This document shows positions 25,787 through 34,499 of a DNA stretch of 64,000 nucleotides, piece by piece. How positions within the stretch are numbered: position 1 is the stretch's first letter; every line of letters starts with the position of its first letter. The position numbers were made by a program, and so were the translations under genes. The notes below the pieces were generated by a model. The model was not told the origin of the DNA, did not search any database, and worked only from the letters and a program-made list of their open reading frames with translations. The stretch is taken from the NCBI RefSeq assembly GCF_003347635.1, contig NZ_QDFY01000004.1, forward strand, positions 1-64,000. The letters are read 5' to 3'. The stretch is from Sphingosinicella terrae. Lineage in GTDB: Bacteria; Pseudomonadota; Alphaproteobacteria; Sphingomonadales; Sphingomonadaceae.

Positions 25787-28227
25787 GCCTCCCGATCGAG
25801 AGCCTTCTTCCCGAGCTTCTCGATACCCTCTGCAGCCATAGCCGCGCCGTCCTGGTCGCGCCGCCGGGCGCCGGCAAGACGACCGCGGTCGCACCGGCCC
25901 TGCTCGACCAGAACTGGTGCACCGGCGAGATCCTGCTGCTGTCACCGCGCCGGCTCGCGGCGCGCGCGGCCGCCGAACGGATGGCCGAACTGGCGGGCGA
26001 GCGCACCGGCGGAACGATCGGCTATGCGACCCGCCTCGACAGCCGCCGATCGGCGAGGACGCGGATCCTCGTCCTCACCGAGGGCATCTTCCTCAAGCGG
26101 ATCCAGGCCGATCCCGAACTGGCCGGTGTCTCCGCCGTGCTGTTCGACGAGGTGCACGAGCGCAGTCTCGATTCCGATTTCGGCCTGGCACTGGCGCTCG
26201 ACGCCCAGTCGGCGCTCCGTCCGGACCTGCGGCTGATCGCCATGTCCGCGACGCTGGACGGCGGGCGCTTCTCGGAACTGATGGAAGGCGCGCCGCTGCT
26301 CGAGAGCAGCGGCCGATCCTTTCCGATCGACATCGTCCATCTCGGCCGCTCCCCGGAGAAGAGGATCGAGGAGGAGGTCGCTGCCGCCTGCCGGCGCGGG
26401 CTCGACGAGGCGGCAGGCAGCCTGCTCGCCTTCCTCCCCGGCGTCGCCGAGATCGAACGCACGGCAGAGCGGCTCGACCGGCTGCCGGCCGATGTCGACC
26501 TGCACCGGCTGCACGGAAGCCTCGACCCGGCAACCCAGCGTGCGGCGATCGCGCCGGCCGCGGCGGGCCGGCGCAAGCTCGTCCTCGCCACCTCGATCGC
26601 CGAGACCAGCCTCACCCTCGACGGGGTACGGATCGTCGTTGATTCCGGCCTGGCCCGCCGCCCCCGCTACGATCGTGCCGCCGGACTGACCCGTCTGGTG
26701 ACCGAGCGGGCGAGCCAGGCGGCGGTTACCCAGCGCGCCGGCCGCGCCGGCCGGCAGGCGCCGGGGCGCGTCTATCGCCTGTGGGAGGAAGCGGCGACGC
26801 AGGCCCTGCCCCGCTTCGATCCGCCCGAGATCATCGAAGCCGACCTTTCGCCGCTCCTGCTCGATTGCGCGATCTGGGGGATCGCCGACCCGCGCCAGCT
26901 GCGCTGGCTCGATCCGCCGCCTGCGGCCGCTGTCGACGAGGCGCGCCGGAGGCTGATGGCGCTCGGCGCGCTCGGCGAGGACGGACGGCCGACGGCCCAT
27001 GGCCGCCTCGTCGCGGCCCTGCCGCTGCCGCCAAGGCTCGGCCATATGCTGATCGAAGCGGACAGGAGAGGCTGGGGGACGACGGCGGCGGAAGCGGCCG
27101 TCCTGATCTCCGAGCGCGGCCTCGGCGGCAGCGACGCCGACCTGGACATCCGCCTGCAGCGCTGGAGGAGCGATCGCAGCCCGCGCGCGCAGGCGGCGCG
27201 GCGGCTGGCCGAGCGCTGGCTCGGCTTCCTTCCCTCGCCTCGCGGCGGGCACGGCGAGATCGGCGCGTGCATCGCTCTGGGATTCCCCGACCGGCTGTCG
27301 AAGCGGCGCGGCGCCGACGGCGTCGAATGGCTCAGCAGCGGTGGCCGCGGCTTCAGGCTCGACCCGGCCTCGCCGCTCGCGCGGGAGACCTGGCTCGCCG
27401 TGGCCGAGGTCAGCGGCGCGGCCGGCGGCGCGCGCATCCTCGCCGCGGCCGCGATCTCGCAGGAGCAGGTGGAGACCCTGTTCGCGGAGCGGATCGAGAC
27501 CGGCGCGCAACTCGCTTTCGATCCGGCGAGTGGATCGGTCCGCGCATCGCACGGCCGCCGCCTCGGGGCGATCCTGCTTTCCGGCGGCCGCGACAGCCGG
27601 GTGGATCCGGCCGCGATCGAGGCGGCCCTGGTCCGGGCGGTGCTCGAGCATGGGCTGGACCTGCTCCCGTGGAGCGAGACCGCGCGCTCGCTGCGGGAAC
27701 GCGCCGCCTTCGCCCGCCGACTCGACGAGTCGATCGCGGATCTCGGCGACGAAGCCCTGCTCGCCGACGCCGATTCCTGGCTTCCTTCGGTGCTCGGCGG
27801 CCGCCGCAGTTTTCGCGACGTCGATCCCCAGGCGCTGAACGGGACCCTCGAGGCGAGGCTCGGCTGGGAGGGACGAAAGCGGCTCGACCGGCTCGCGCCC
27901 GCGCAGCTGGAGACGCCTGCCGGCAGCCGGCACGCCATCGACTATCGCGCCGAAGCGGGACCGACGGTGACCGTCCGGGTCCAGGCCTTGTTCGGCACGA
28001 CCCGGCACCCCGCAATCGGCGATGGGCGCGTGCCGCTCGTGCTTGCGCTGACCTCCCCGGCCGGGCGGCCGATCCAGACCACGCGCGACCTGCCCGGCTT
28101 CTGGCAGGGAAGCTGGGCCTCCGTCGCCAAGGAGATGCGGGGCCGTTACCCCAGGCATCCCTGGCCCGACGATCCCGCAGCGGCGGACCCGACCCTGCGC
28201 ACCAAGAAGGCGGCCGCCCGCCGCTGA
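25783..28227 (+). CDS. hrpB: ATP-dependent helicase HrpB
   Basis: An 814-residue DEAH-type helicase. The Walker A loop APPGAGKTT is at about 26-34, the DEVH box at 122-125 and SAT in IAMSATLDG; helicase motif V-VI residues are LATSIAETSLTLDGVRIVVDSG and QRAGRAGRQAPGRVYRLW. The winged-helix/HA2 region and the HrpB C-terminal domain (ETPAGSRHAIDY, LPGFWQGSWASVAKEMRGRYP, HPWPDDP) are complete. It starts with TTG 25783, overlapping ispB by four bases. The cellular role of HrpB is poorly defined. Confidence 0.94.
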   Translation: MSLPIESLLPELLDTLCSHSRAVLVAPPGAGKTTAVAPALLDQNWCTGEILLLSPRRLAARAAAERMAELAGERTGGTIGYATRLDSRRSARTRILVLTEGIFLKRIQADPELAGVSAVLFDEVHERSLDSDFGLALALDAQSALRPDLRLIAMSATLDGGRFSELMEGAPLLESSGRSFPIDIVHLGRSPEKRIEEEVAAACRRGLDEAAGSLLAFLPGVAEIERTAERLDRLPADVDLHRLHGSLDPATQRAAIAPAAAGRRKLVLATSIAETSLTLDGVRIVVDSGLARRPRYDRAAGLTRLVTERASQAAVTQRAGRAGRQAPGRVYRLWEEAATQALPRFDPPEIIEADLSPLLLDCAIWGIADPRQLRWLDPPPAAAVDEARRRLMALGALGEDGRPTAHGRLVAALPLPPRLGHMLIEADRRGWGTTAAEAAVLISERGLGGSDADLDIRLQRWRSDRSPRAQAARRLAERWLGFLPSPRGGHGEIGACIALGFPDRLSKRRGADGVEWLSSGGRGFRLDPASPLARETWLAVAEVSGAAGGARILAAAAISQEQVETLFAERIETGAQLAFDPASGSVRASHGRRLGAILLSGGRDSRVDPAAIEAALVRAVLEHGLDLLPWSETARSLRERAAFARRLDESIADLGDEALLADADSWLPSVLGGRRSFRDVDPQALNGTLEARLGWEGRKRLDRLAPAQLETPAGSRHAIDYRAEAGPTVTVRVQALFGTTRHPAIGDGRVPLVLALTSPAGRPIQTTRDLPGFWQGSWASVAKEMRGRYPRHPWPDDPAAADPTLRTKKAAARR

Positions 28228-28238
28228 GCCGTCCGGGC

Positions 28239-28266
28239 GCGGACACTTACTGTCCGCAGGCGGACA
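28239..28266. promoter_or_regulatory. Candidate enhancer (UAS): GCGGACA half-sites
   Basis: A perfect inverted repeat GCGGACA-N5-TGTCCGC (28239-28257) is followed by a third GCGGACA at 28260-28266. It lies about 110-130 bases upstream of the sigma-54 element at 28373, the usual distance for a bacterial enhancer-binding protein site. Confidence 0.45.
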
Positions 28267-28372
28267 CGACGGCGCCCAACAGGTGGCGGGAATCGCCAAA
28301 CCCTGGCGGCCCAGGAGCAGCGCCCGCGCCAACCCTCTAGCTAAGTATTTGAAATCGCGTCGGCGAGGTGTT

Positions 28373-28388
28373 TGGCACGCTTAATGCA
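28373..28388 (+). promoter_or_regulatory. Sigma-54 (RpoN) -24/-12 promoter
   Basis: TGGCACG (28373-28379), four bases, then ATGCA (28384-28388). GG and GC are separated by exactly ten bases and only one base differs from the consensus TGGCACG-N4-TTGCW. Transcription would start near 28398, 55 bases before the start codon of the secreted protein. Confidence 0.6.
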
Positions 28389-28453
28389 CCAATACAGCTG
28401 CGGACGGGCTCACCGCCCGCAAGTCGAGATTGATCAATGAAAGGAACCATCGA

Positions 28454-28747
28454 ATGACCCGGACTTCTTTCCGCCTGAACCGCATCCTGGCCGCCTTCGC
28501 CGCCACTGCGCTGATGGCCGGCTCGGCCGCCCCCGCCTTCGCGGCCGCCAATAACAGCAACAGCAACAGCAGCCAGACCCAGGCGGCGAGCGCCGAGGCA
28601 GCGCCGCAATCCACTCAGGCGAGCCGCGGCGCCGGCAATCGCCGCATCTGCGTCGTCGGCGACTTCACCGGGTCTCGCCTGCAGCAGAGGGTCTGCAAGA
28701 CCGAGCGGGAATGGGAAGCGGCGGGCGGCGTGCCGACCGCGGAATGA
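28454..28747 (+). CDS. Small secreted Ser/Asn/Gln-rich protein under a sigma-54-type promoter
   Basis: A 97-residue exported protein. The signal peptide runs to AAPAFAA (about residue 31); it is followed by an Asn/Ser run and a Gln/Ala linker, then a compact C-terminal segment with two cysteines (RRICVVGDF and QRVCKTEREWEAAGG). That last segment, C-x-x-x-x-x-x-G-S-R-x-x-x-R-x-C-x-T-x-x-E-W, is frequent in short sphingomonad secreted proteins of unknown function. AAAGGA lies eight bases before ATG 28454. A sigma-54 element and enhancer-like repeats lie upstream. Confidence 0.78.
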   Translation: MTRTSFRLNRILAAFAATALMAGSAAPAFAAANNSNSNSSQTQAASAEAAPQSTQASRGAGNRRICVVGDFTGSRLQQRVCKTEREWEAAGGVPTAE

Positions 28748-28779
28748 CGTCGCCAGGGGGCGAATCGAACGGAGAGAAG

Positions 28780-28812
28780 GGAGGTGGTGCCGAGGGGATG
28801 GGCGCCACCTCC
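28780..28812 (+). terminator. Long hairpin after the sigma-54 gene
   Basis: GGAGGTGGTGCC (28780-28791), a nine-base loop and GGCGCCACCTCC (28801-28812) form a 12-bp stem with one G-U pair. There is no U-tract. Same stem length and loop size as the hairpin after hsp20. Confidence 0.5.
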
Positions 28813-28902
28813 GATCGCCGTCGATCGTGACGAGGCCTTCCCGCGCAATCCTGGGTTCAGCTAGGGACCGCCACAGCCCGATGGGGGCCGGCGAAGGGAA
28901 AA

Positions 28903-29304
28903 GTGGATTTGACGTTCAAGGGCCGGCCGGTTCTGATTGGCTTCGTGCTGCTGGCGCTCCATCCGGCCGCAGCTTTGGCGCAGGCCGATCCTCCCGAGCG
29001 CGAGGAGAGCATCATCGTCTATGGCGACGATCCCTGTCCGCAGTCATCCGACCCGGAGGAGATCGTCGTGTGCGCGCGCAAGCCCGAGGAGGAGCGCTTC
29101 CGGATTCCGGAGCCGTTGCGCCGCTCCAGCCGCCCACCCGAGACCTCGTGGGGGACGCAGGCGGCGATGCTCGAGGACGCCCAGCGCGACACCCGCCCGA
29201 ACAGCTGCTCGGTCGTCGGCAGCTACGGCCAGTCCGGCTGCACCCAGCAGATGCTGCGCGAGTGGGCCGCCGAACGGCGCGCCCGGCCCAGCCGCGGCTA
29301 TTAG
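28903..29304 (+). CDS. Small secreted protein, unknown function
   Basis: A 133-residue exported protein starting at GTG 28903, with GAAGGGAA upstream. The signal peptide spans about residues 1-27 (cleavage after AALAQ). The mature chain is acidic then basic with four cysteines (DDPCPQ, VVCARKP, PNSCSV, SGCTQQM), probably two disulfides. The EEIVVCARK segment is a pattern I associate with small sphingomonad exported proteins, but no function is known to me. Confidence 0.72.
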   Translation: MDLTFKGRPVLIGFVLLALHPAAALAQADPPEREESIIVYGDDPCPQSSDPEEIVVCARKPEEERFRIPEPLRRSSRPPETSWGTQAAMLEDAQRDTRPNSCSVVGSYGQSGCTQQMLREWAAERRARPSRGY

Positions 29305-29466
29305 AGCGATCCCTCGTCGGATGGGCTCGTCCGGCGACAAGTAGGCCACATCTGGCAGTCCGAGCTTCGCCTCGGCCGGCCGAATGGCTCTGGCGCAGCC
29401 TTGCAGGACTGATGGCTGCCCCTGAGCCGGCCACCGCAGGCCGCGGCCGCCGCCGCCTGGATGTGA

Positions 29467-31815
29467 TCAGGCGCTGAGGCGGTGCTGGATGCCGTGGACG
29501 AGCTCGCTCGCCCGGTCGAATTCCATCGGCCTGCCGAACAGATAGCCCTGGATCTGGTGACAGCCGAGATCCCGCATCCGGGTGAAGTCGTCGGCCGTCT
29601 CGACGCCCTCGGCAGTGACGGTCATTCGGAAGCTCTTCGCCAGCTGCACGATCGACTGGATGATCGCGACCGTCTCGCGATTTTCGGCCGCCTCGCGAAC
29701 GAAGCTGCCGTCGATCTTGAGCTTGTGGAAAACGGCCTTGTTCAGGTAGCCGAGCGACGAATAGCCGGTGCCGAAATCGTCGAGAGCGATGCCGACGCCG
29801 AGCGCGCGCAGCCGTTTCAGGACGTCGAGGGCGTTCGCGGAATCGCCCATGAAGACCGATTCCGTCACCTCGAGCTCGAGCCGGTTGGGCTGCAGCCGGT
29901 GACGCCGGATCGATTCGTTCACGGTGTTGGGCAAGGCCGGGTAGATGAGCTGCTTGGCCGAGATGTTGACGGCGACCGTGACCTGCTCCGGCCAGCAGGC
30001 GGCGGCGCGGCAGGCCTCTTCGATCACCCAGTCGCCCAGTTCCATGATCAGACCGGATTCCTCGGCGAGCGTGATGAACTGGTTGGGCGGGACGATGCCG
30101 CGGGTCGGATGGTGCCAGCGGATCAGCGCCTCGAAGCCCATCAGGCTCTGGTCGGCGGCGCTGATCAGCGGCTGGTAGAGCAGCCGGAACTGGCCGGTCT
30201 GGATGCCCGCCTTCATGTCCTGCTCGAGGCGGAGCCGGTCCTCGGCCTCGTTCTGCATGTCGGCGTTGAAGAAGCAGCAGGTGCCGCGGCCCTTGGCCTT
30301 GGCCTGGTACAAGGCGAGGTCCGCCTTCTGGATGAGATCGTCGACGGTCTGGCCGTCGACCGGGCCGAACGCGCAGCCGATCGACACGCCGATCCGGATC
30401 TCGGCCTTGTCGAGATGATAGGGCTCGGCGATGGAGGCTATCACCCGCTCCGCAAGCGTCTCCACCGACCGCCGGCTCTGCGCATCCTTGATGACGATGG
30501 CGAACTCGTCGCCGCCCATCCGGCCGACATGGCCGAACGAGCCGACCTCGCGCACGAGCCGCTGCGACACGCTCTTGAGCACCGCGTCGCCCTTGGGATG
30601 GCCGAAGGTGTCGTTGACCGGCTTGAAGCCGTCGAGGTCGAGAAACATGATCGCGCAGGGCGTCGAGCCGCCGCTCGACCCGGACAGCGCCTCGCCGAGC
30701 AGCTGGCGCACGCGGCCGCGATTGGGCAGGCCGGAGAGCACGTCCATGTTGGCGAGGTTGGTCAGCCGCTCCTGGGTCTTCCTCACCTCGGTAATATCCT
30801 GGCCGACGCCGCGGAAGCCCTGGAACTGACCGGTGACGTCGACGATCGGATCGCCTGCCAGGCTGATCCAGCGCGTGCCGCGACGGGTCTTGAGCTCCAT
30901 CTCCAGGTTAGAGAAAGGCTGGCGTGCGAGCAGGGTCCGGCCGAGGGCGCTGCTGCCGCCCAGCGCCGCCGGCAGCGAATGGCCGATCAGCTGGGTTGTC
31001 GACCGGCCGAGCAAAGCGGTCATCCGCGACGAGATGTAGACGACGCGGTTCTCGGCATCGACCTGCCACAGCCAGCCGACGCCGCGATGCTCATATTCCT
31101 TGAGCAGGAGCCGGATCGATTCGGCCTGGGTCGTGGTACGGGCGATCGCCTTCAGCTGACCGAACGTCCAGCGGGTGAGCAGCGAGACGCTGAACGCGCC
31201 GGCGCCGGCCACCAGCAGGAAGGCAAGGCCGATCTTGAGGTCGAGCGAGCCGCCGCCGAGCAGGTAGGCGACGCACAGGCAGGCGGTCAGAGTGGCGATC
31301 CAGGCGATCGCCGCGGCGGGAATGGCCGCCAGCGCGATCGCGGTCGTGATCATCGCCGCCATGGCGCCGCCGATCACCACCTGGACGAGCGCGGCCTGGG
31401 TCGCGAAGGCATAAGTGGGCAGCGCCGACCAGAGCAGAGCGAGCCCGACCGCCTCGGCGATCGCGGCCCATCGCGATCCCGGCCGGGCGGTGCGGCTGCT
31501 GCCCAAGGCGGCCGCATCGCGCGAGCGCCGGAAGCAGACCCAGTTGGCGAAGGTGACGAGCGCCACCCAGCCGACGACGAGCTCGATCCGTTCCGAGCCG
31601 ATCAGCGCCCACGCTGCGATGAGCGCCGCCAGCACGGCGGTGATGGCGAAGAAAGGCGCGAACAACGCCCGCGCTTCGACCTGGCGATTGTGGAGGTGCG
31701 CCGCCCGCAGGCGCTCATTGGAAGCGTCGAAGGCGAGCGTGTCGATACCGACATCCGCCGCCTCTTCTCGAATGGGTTCGGCATCGGGGGAGACGGGGGC
31801 CTGATACATGTACAT
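29467..31815 (-). CDS. Membrane PAS-GGDEF-EAL cyclic-di-GMP protein
   Basis: A 782-residue protein controlling cyclic di-GMP. An N-terminal membrane block of about six helices (48-73, 77-95, 115-135, 140-160, 163-187, 193-213) is followed by a PAS domain (about 240-345), a GGDEF domain with an intact GGDEF at 434-438 and an EAL domain with intact EAL at 562-564 plus ELEVTES and LDDFGTGYSS. No RxxD inhibitory site precedes GGDEF. Both motifs are complete, so either synthesis or breakdown could dominate. ATG 31815 is the first start; 31809 is also possible. Confidence 0.92.
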   Translation of the reverse strand: MYMYQAPVSPDAEPIREEAADVGIDTLAFDASNERLRAAHLHNRQVEARALFAPFFAITAVLAALIAAWALIGSERIELVVGWVALVTFANWVCFRRSRDAAALGSSRTARPGSRWAAIAEAVGLALLWSALPTYAFATQAALVQVVIGGAMAAMITTAIALAAIPAAAIAWIATLTACLCVAYLLGGGSLDLKIGLAFLLVAGAGAFSVSLLTRWTFGQLKAIARTTTQAESIRLLLKEYEHRGVGWLWQVDAENRVVYISSRMTALLGRSTTQLIGHSLPAALGGSSALGRTLLARQPFSNLEMELKTRRGTRWISLAGDPIVDVTGQFQGFRGVGQDITEVRKTQERLTNLANMDVLSGLPNRGRVRQLLGEALSGSSGGSTPCAIMFLDLDGFKPVNDTFGHPKGDAVLKSVSQRLVREVGSFGHVGRMGGDEFAIVIKDAQSRRSVETLAERVIASIAEPYHLDKAEIRIGVSIGCAFGPVDGQTVDDLIQKADLALYQAKAKGRGTCCFFNADMQNEAEDRLRLEQDMKAGIQTGQFRLLYQPLISAADQSLMGFEALIRWHHPTRGIVPPNQFITLAEESGLIMELGDWVIEEACRAAACWPEQVTVAVNISAKQLIYPALPNTVNESIRRHRLQPNRLELEVTESVFMGDSANALDVLKRLRALGVGIALDDFGTGYSSLGYLNKAVFHKLKIDGSFVREAAENRETVAIIQSIVQLAKSFRMTVTAEGVETADDFTRMRDLGCHQIQGYLFGRPMEFDRASELVHGIQHRLSA

Positions 31816-31916
31816 CCATGCCGATCGGGAAGTGGTGCTCCCTCGTACAGGCAGAGGTTTGATGGATCGTTAAGCAACGACCGGCGGCCACGACAAATTC
31901 GTGGCGCGTCACGGGC

Positions 31917-33848
31917 TTAATCTGGATCAGTCGCCGCTTGCAGGATGCGATCGACACTGGCCGTCGTCACCGGATGATAGCCCTTGCGCGCCCGCGCATA
32001 GAGCCGCTCCGCAATCGGGCGGCCCCAGTCGCCTTCGCCGACCAGGGTCTCGAACAGGGGCGACACGAACTTGCGCCGGCCCATGCCGAGCAGGAACCGC
32101 TCGGCGGCAGGCACGGCCGGCTCGTAGCGGTTGGCCAGCGCCAGCTGCAGCCAGGCGAACAGCACCTCCGAATTGCCGCTTTGCGAAAGATCGAAGGCGC
32201 GATCGAGCGCGCCCAGACGCTCGATTGAAAGGTCGCGCGGCAGGGCGTTGACGAAGCGGATCCGCTCCGCCGTGTTCCAGCCGGCATAAGGCAGATCGGT
32301 CTCGCTGCCGCCGGCGGCATAGGCGCGGACCGCGCGATCGACCTCGGCGAAGGCGGCCGGATCGGGGCGCGCGGCATTGGCGGGCAGGCCGGGCCGGTAG
32401 ACCCAGTCGTCGAGGGCAAGAGCGCTTTCCAGGCCCGCATCGCCGCGAACCAGATGCTCGCGAAGATCCCCGAGGAAACGCGCCGACGTCATCGGCTGGA
32501 AGGCATGGCGGTCGAAATAGCCGCGCAGATAGGAATCGAACCGTTGCCTGCCGACTGCACGCTCGATCGTCCGCAGGAAGATGGCGCCCTTGTCGTAGAC
32601 GATGCCGCTGGCGCCATCGCCTTCGTCGCCGGGATTGTGCAGTCGCGTTCCCGGCGCGTCCGGGCCGAGCTCGGCGAGCGCCCGCTCCATCTCGTCCCAG
32701 CTCAAGGCCGCCTCCTGCGCGGCGCGTTCCTCGCCGTACAGCGCCTCCATGATCCTGTTCTCGAAATAGGTGGTGAAGCCTTCGTTGAGCCAGCCGTCGG
32801 CCCAGACCGCGTTGGTGACGAGATTGCCCGACCAGCTGTGGGCAAGCTCGTGCGCGACGGTGCCGACCAGCGACTTGTCGCCGGCAATGAGGGTCGGGGT
32901 CAGGAAGGTGAGCGTCGGATTCTCCATGCCGCCATAGGGAAAGGCCGGCGGCAGGACGATCATGTCGTAGCGGCCCCAGCGATAGGGGCCGTAGAGCGCC
33001 TCGGCCGCCTCCATCATCCGCTCCGTATCGGCAAGCTCGCGCGCCGCCGCCTCCAGCATGGCGGGCTCGGTCCAGACCCCGGTACGGGGGCCGAGCGGGC
33101 GGAAGGCGAGGTCGCCGGCGGCGATCGCGATGAGATAGGGCGCGACCGGCCGGTCCATCCGGAACCGGAAGGCCCGCCGCCCCGCTCCCGCGGGCCCCTC
33201 GGCTCCGCTCGGGACGGGCTCGCCTTCCGGGGTCAGCCGCTCGCCCGACATCACCACCGTGAGCGGCTCGGGCGCGGTGATCCGGGCCTCCCACGTCTGG
33301 CGGATGCCGGGGCTGTCCTGGGTCGGGATCCAGGTCCGATTGAGGATCGATTGGCCCTGGCTGAACAGATAGGGATGGCGCTTGCCGGCGGTCTGGGCCG
33401 GGCTCAGCCATTGCAGCGCATCGGCCTCGGGCGCCGAGCGGTAGCGGATGACGATTCGGCGGGTGTCGCCGAGGCGGACGGTGAGCGGCTGCCCGCGCCT
33501 CGCGTCGCCTTCGCCCAAGCTCCAGGGCAGTGGCCGGCCGTCCGCATCGAAGATGCCCTCGATCTCGAGACCCTTGCTGTCGAGGACGATCTCTTCCGCG
33601 GCCGCTACCGCCTCGATATCGAGCGTCGCGGTTCCGCTCAGCCGCTTAGCCTCGAAATCGGCGTCGAGATCGAGCGCGACATGGACGACCCGGGCGATCT
33701 CGGGACGCGCGAAGCTGCTGTCGTCGCGAGCGTCGTCGCCGGTCAGGACCGGCGCGACCGGCCGATCGCCGGAAGCTTGGCCGAGCTCGCGCGGCCCGCT
33801 GCTGCAGGCGGCGAGGACGAGGCAGACGGCAGCGATGAGACGATGCAT
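31917..33848 (-). CDS. M1 family aminopeptidase, lipoprotein (leukotriene A4 hydrolase-like)
   Basis: A 643-residue zinc aminopeptidase. The signal peptide ends in a lipobox LAAC (Cys15), so it should be lipid-anchored. The exopeptidase motif is PYGGMENPTLTFL and the zinc site is HELAHSW followed 18 residues later by the third ligand Glu in WLNEGFTTYFE. The C-terminal helical domain resembles LTA4H-type M1 enzymes. These cut N-terminal residues from peptides, here probably in the periplasm. Confidence 0.92.
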   Translation of the reverse strand: MHRLIAAVCLVLAACSSGPRELGQASGDRPVAPVLTGDDARDDSSFARPEIARVVHVALDLDADFEAKRLSGTATLDIEAVAAAEEIVLDSKGLEIEGIFDADGRPLPWSLGEGDARRGQPLTVRLGDTRRIVIRYRSAPEADALQWLSPAQTAGKRHPYLFSQGQSILNRTWIPTQDSPGIRQTWEARITAPEPLTVVMSGERLTPEGEPVPSGAEGPAGAGRRAFRFRMDRPVAPYLIAIAAGDLAFRPLGPRTGVWTEPAMLEAAARELADTERMMEAAEALYGPYRWGRYDMIVLPPAFPYGGMENPTLTFLTPTLIAGDKSLVGTVAHELAHSWSGNLVTNAVWADGWLNEGFTTYFENRIMEALYGEERAAQEAALSWDEMERALAELGPDAPGTRLHNPGDEGDGASGIVYDKGAIFLRTIERAVGRQRFDSYLRGYFDRHAFQPMTSARFLGDLREHLVRGDAGLESALALDDWVYRPGLPANAARPDPAAFAEVDRAVRAYAAGGSETDLPYAGWNTAERIRFVNALPRDLSIERLGALDRAFDLSQSGNSEVLFAWLQLALANRYEPAVPAAERFLLGMGRRKFVSPLFETLVGEGDWGRPIAERLYARARKGYHPVTTASVDRILQAATDPD

Positions 33849-34082
33849 GAACTTGCTCCACGAGGTTGGGCCGCCGTTAGTCCAAAAGCCGTGGTGACGA
33901 AAGCCGCCGGGGTCGAAACAGCGCTCTGGATCGAGGGACGGCGCGATCCTATGTCATTACCGGCGCTTGCCTTTCCCCGTTCCATCGGCCTGGCGGGGGG
34001 AAAGTCCGGCGGCAATCCGTGGCTCCCCTGCACCGGCTCGCCATCGCGGCCGACTTCTGGCAGATTGTCGACGAAGGCAAGA

Positions 34083-34499
34083 ATGACGATGCGCCCCCGC
34101 GTCCTCTCCCCCACCATCGCGCTCGCGGCGGCCTTGCTCGCGGGCTGCACGACCGTATCGGCCGAGTACGCCCGCGATCCCGAACTCGACCGCCAGGCGC
34201 TGGCCACGGCCGCCTCGCAGGTCCGCCGCTGCTATCGCACCCCGCGCGTGAGCTTCGCCGGCCGGCAGATCGTCACGCGATTGCGCGTCCGGGTGACCGC
34301 GGACGGTCAGGTGGCCGGTCTGCCCGCCGTCGTCGAGCAGATGGGCGTCAATCCGGACAACCAGCCTTATGCCGGACGGATGGCCGCGGCGGCGATCGGC
34401 GCCGTGATGCGCTGCGCCCCGCTCCAGCTTCCCGCCGCCTTCCTCCAGGCGGACGGCGCCGAATTCGACCTGACCTTCAGTCCGCTGGCCCGGGGCTAG
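34083..34499 (+). CDS. Lipoprotein with a TolA/TonB C-terminal-like domain
   Basis: A 138-residue lipoprotein: signal peptide with lipobox LAGC (Cys22), then a single domain. The pattern RRCYRTPRVSFAGRQIVTRLRVRVTADGQVAGLP followed by AIGAVMRCAPLQLPAAF is like the C-terminal fold of TolA/TonB (paired Cys, the VRVxxDGxV strand, and CxPxxLP). It has no energy-coupling helix, so it cannot work as TonB itself. GAAGG precedes ATG 34083; ATG 34089 is an alternative. Its stop overlaps the 3' end of the convergent phzF gene by four bases. Confidence 0.72.
   Translation: MTMRPRVLSPTIALAAALLAGCTTVSAEYARDPELDRQALATAASQVRRCYRTPRVSFAGRQIVTRLRVRVTADGQVAGLPAVVEQMGVNPDNQPYAGRMAAAAIGAVMRCAPLQLPAAFLQADGAEFDLTFSPLARG

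Noticed and set aside
29482-31920. Plus-strand open frame of about 800 codons opposite the GGDEF-EAL gene
   Set aside because: Shadow frame; the minus strand has intact, recognisable domains over the whole length.
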